Of a stretch of DNA of 64,000 bases, positions 63,103-64,000 are shown piece after piece. Source of the stretch: Alphaproteobacteria bacterium (GTDB lineage: Bacteria > Pseudomonadota > Alphaproteobacteria > ATCC43930 > CGMCC-115725); NCBI GenBank assembly GCA_028871455.1, contig JAGWNF010000001.1, positions 108,349-172,348 of the forward strand, given 5' to 3'. Position numbers and translations under genes: made by a program. Position 1 is the first letter of the stretch. The number at the start of each line of letters is the position of its first letter. A model generated the notes under the pieces. It worked only from the letters and a program-made list of their open reading frames with translations, ran no database searches and was not told the DNA's origin.

Positions 63103-63561
63103 TCAGAAGTGCATGAAGTGCTTGAACTCGATCAGCATCTGGGGCCAGAGAGCGAGCTGTTCGTCGATATTTTCGGTGGTGCCGCGCGAGATGCGCGCAT
63201 CCATTTCCGCCCAGATGATGTCGCCGGGCTTCCAGTAGACGCGCACGAAGCGTTTGGTCGTGTTCCATTGATTGATTCGCTCGGGAGTCGCGGTGTTGTT
63301 GGACCAGCCGGCAGCGAATTGGATATCGCGGCAGACGCCTTTCGCACACTCATAGAAATACACGTCGAAATTGACTTCAACCACCCGGCTGGAAATGATC
63401 GTCACGCCGTTGCTGTCCTTGCCGATCTTGGCGGGCAGGCCGCGCTTGGACATCAGGTTGGCCATTTCCTGGACGGATATGCCGGCCGGCCCGATCGGAG
63501 CGGCGATTGCCGGCACCGTGAACAGCAACACCGCGATGACGGAAGCAAAAAACTTCCCCAT
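63103..63561 (-). CDS. Secreted YbjN-domain protein
   Basis: The 152 aa protein has a clear signal peptide (about residues 1-21, VIAVLLFTVPAIA-AP). The YbjN-like fold carries ISVQEMANLMSKRGLPAKIGKDSNGVTII, FDVYFYECAKGVCRDIQFAAGW and INQWNTTKRFVRVYWKPGD, matching many alphaproteobacterial exported YbjN-domain proteins. Two Cys in ECAKGVC could form a disulfide outside the cytoplasm. Function is unknown; the fold resembles secretion chaperones. GAGGGGG precedes ATG by several bases. It lies between ettA and a tRNA gene. Confidence 0.75.
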   Translation of the reverse strand: MGKFFASVIAVLLFTVPAIAAPIGPAGISVQEMANLMSKRGLPAKIGKDSNGVTIISSRVVEVNFDVYFYECAKGVCRDIQFAAGWSNNTATPERINQWNTTKRFVRVYWKPGDIIWAEMDARISRGTTENIDEQLALWPQMLIEFKHFMHF

Positions 63562-63651
63562 TGGATACCCCCTCTTTTGGCCGAGGGCGATTGTCCACCG
63601 AGACCGTGGTGAAAATCAATTTGCCTTGTGACGGCGTCTACGGCCCGGGAA

Positions 63652-63727
63652 TGGTGGGCCCGGCAGGATTCGAACCTGCGACTACACCGTTATGAGCGGC
63701 GCGTTCTAACCGCTGAACTACGGGCCC
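63652..63727 (-). tRNA. tRNA-Ile (CAU anticodon, lysidine-modified type)
   Basis: The 76-nt cloverleaf includes an encoded CCA. The acceptor stem is GGGCCCG / CGGGCCC, the T arm carries GGTTCGAATCC, and the anticodon loop is CTCATAA with anticodon CAT. The loop flanked by CGCCG/CGGTG and the D arm TAGTTCAGCGGTTAGAAC resemble bacterial tRNA-Ile2 rather than initiator or elongator Met, so C34 is probably converted to lysidine by TilS to read AUA. It lies between rpoD and the YbjN-domain gene. Confidence 0.93.
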
Positions 63728-63761
63728 GCGCCAATCTAAGCGGCGAGCCCGAGTCCCGTCA

Positions 63762-64000
<239 letters not shown>

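Overview
This window is a GC-rich stretch of chromosome from an alphaproteobacterium that I cannot place more precisely; the order looks Rhodospirillales-like. The evidence is a CcrM-type GANTC methyltransferase next to rnhB, the mutY / DUF721 / DsbA-like / smc order, an F0 ATP synthase operon with both b' and b subunits and no F1 genes, a complete division and cell wall (dcw) cluster running on into lpxC, bamD, recN and ligA, and a DUF1127 gene. MurE carries the DNPR signature of meso-diaminopimelate peptidoglycan, and lpxC, bamD and mlaC show a Gram-negative outer membrane. I see no phage, transposon, CRISPR array or rRNA.

Layout. 1-7.4 kb holds the rnhB end, ccrM, mutY (reverse), a DUF721 gene, a periplasmic DsbA-like protein and smc. 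7.4-10.2 kb is the F0 operon atpI-B-E-F'-F, with a candidate promoter and a short upstream reading frame. 10.3-18.6 kb is a metabolic and transport block: alanine dehydrogenase, a PCuAC-like protein without its copper ligands, an L-2-hydroxyglutarate-oxidase-like flavoprotein, an EamA permease, a fused oxoprolinase/hydantoinase, an unannotated 47-residue His-rich membrane protein, and an AmpD-like amidase. 18.6-19.0 kb is rnpB, the RNase P RNA.

19.2-43.2 kb is the dcw super-cluster, all on the + strand: mraZ, rsmH, ftsL, ftsI, murE, murF, mraY, murD, ftsW, murG, murC, murB, ddl, ftsQ, ftsA, ftsZ, lpxC, bamD, recN, ligA. It is preceded by four TGGGN boxes of exact 10-nt period, which should be the MraZ operator. 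Eleven junctions in the run are 4-base ATGA/GTGA overlaps, so translation is tightly coupled. A hairpin after ftsZ separates the division genes from lpxC.

43.2-55 kb is more mosaic. It holds a decayed ring-cleavage-dioxygenase pseudogene against the end of an aminopeptidase P gene, a DUF1127 gene, a small membrane ORF and a CDF metal exporter separated by hairpins, a reverse operon DHA2 exporter-uvrD-prmA-uppP, and a methyltransferase-glycosyltransferase fusion. 55-64 kb holds an ArsB/SLC13-like transporter, the metF-metH methionine operon (reverse), mlaC, ettA, a YbjN-like secreted protein, tRNA-Ile(CAU) and the 3' end of rpoD.

The strongest regulatory signals are a cluster of six GANTC sites across the ccrM leader, two GANTC sites just before ftsZ, and the MraZ boxes. 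Together they suggest that adenine methylation and MraZ control the cell cycle genes here. Most of the window is conserved housekeeping sequence. The parts most likely to be new are the ccrM and ftsZ methylation sites, the His-rich small protein, the ligand-less PCuAC protein, the hairpin-rich DUF1127-CDF interval and a G-quadruplex motif directly behind rnpB.
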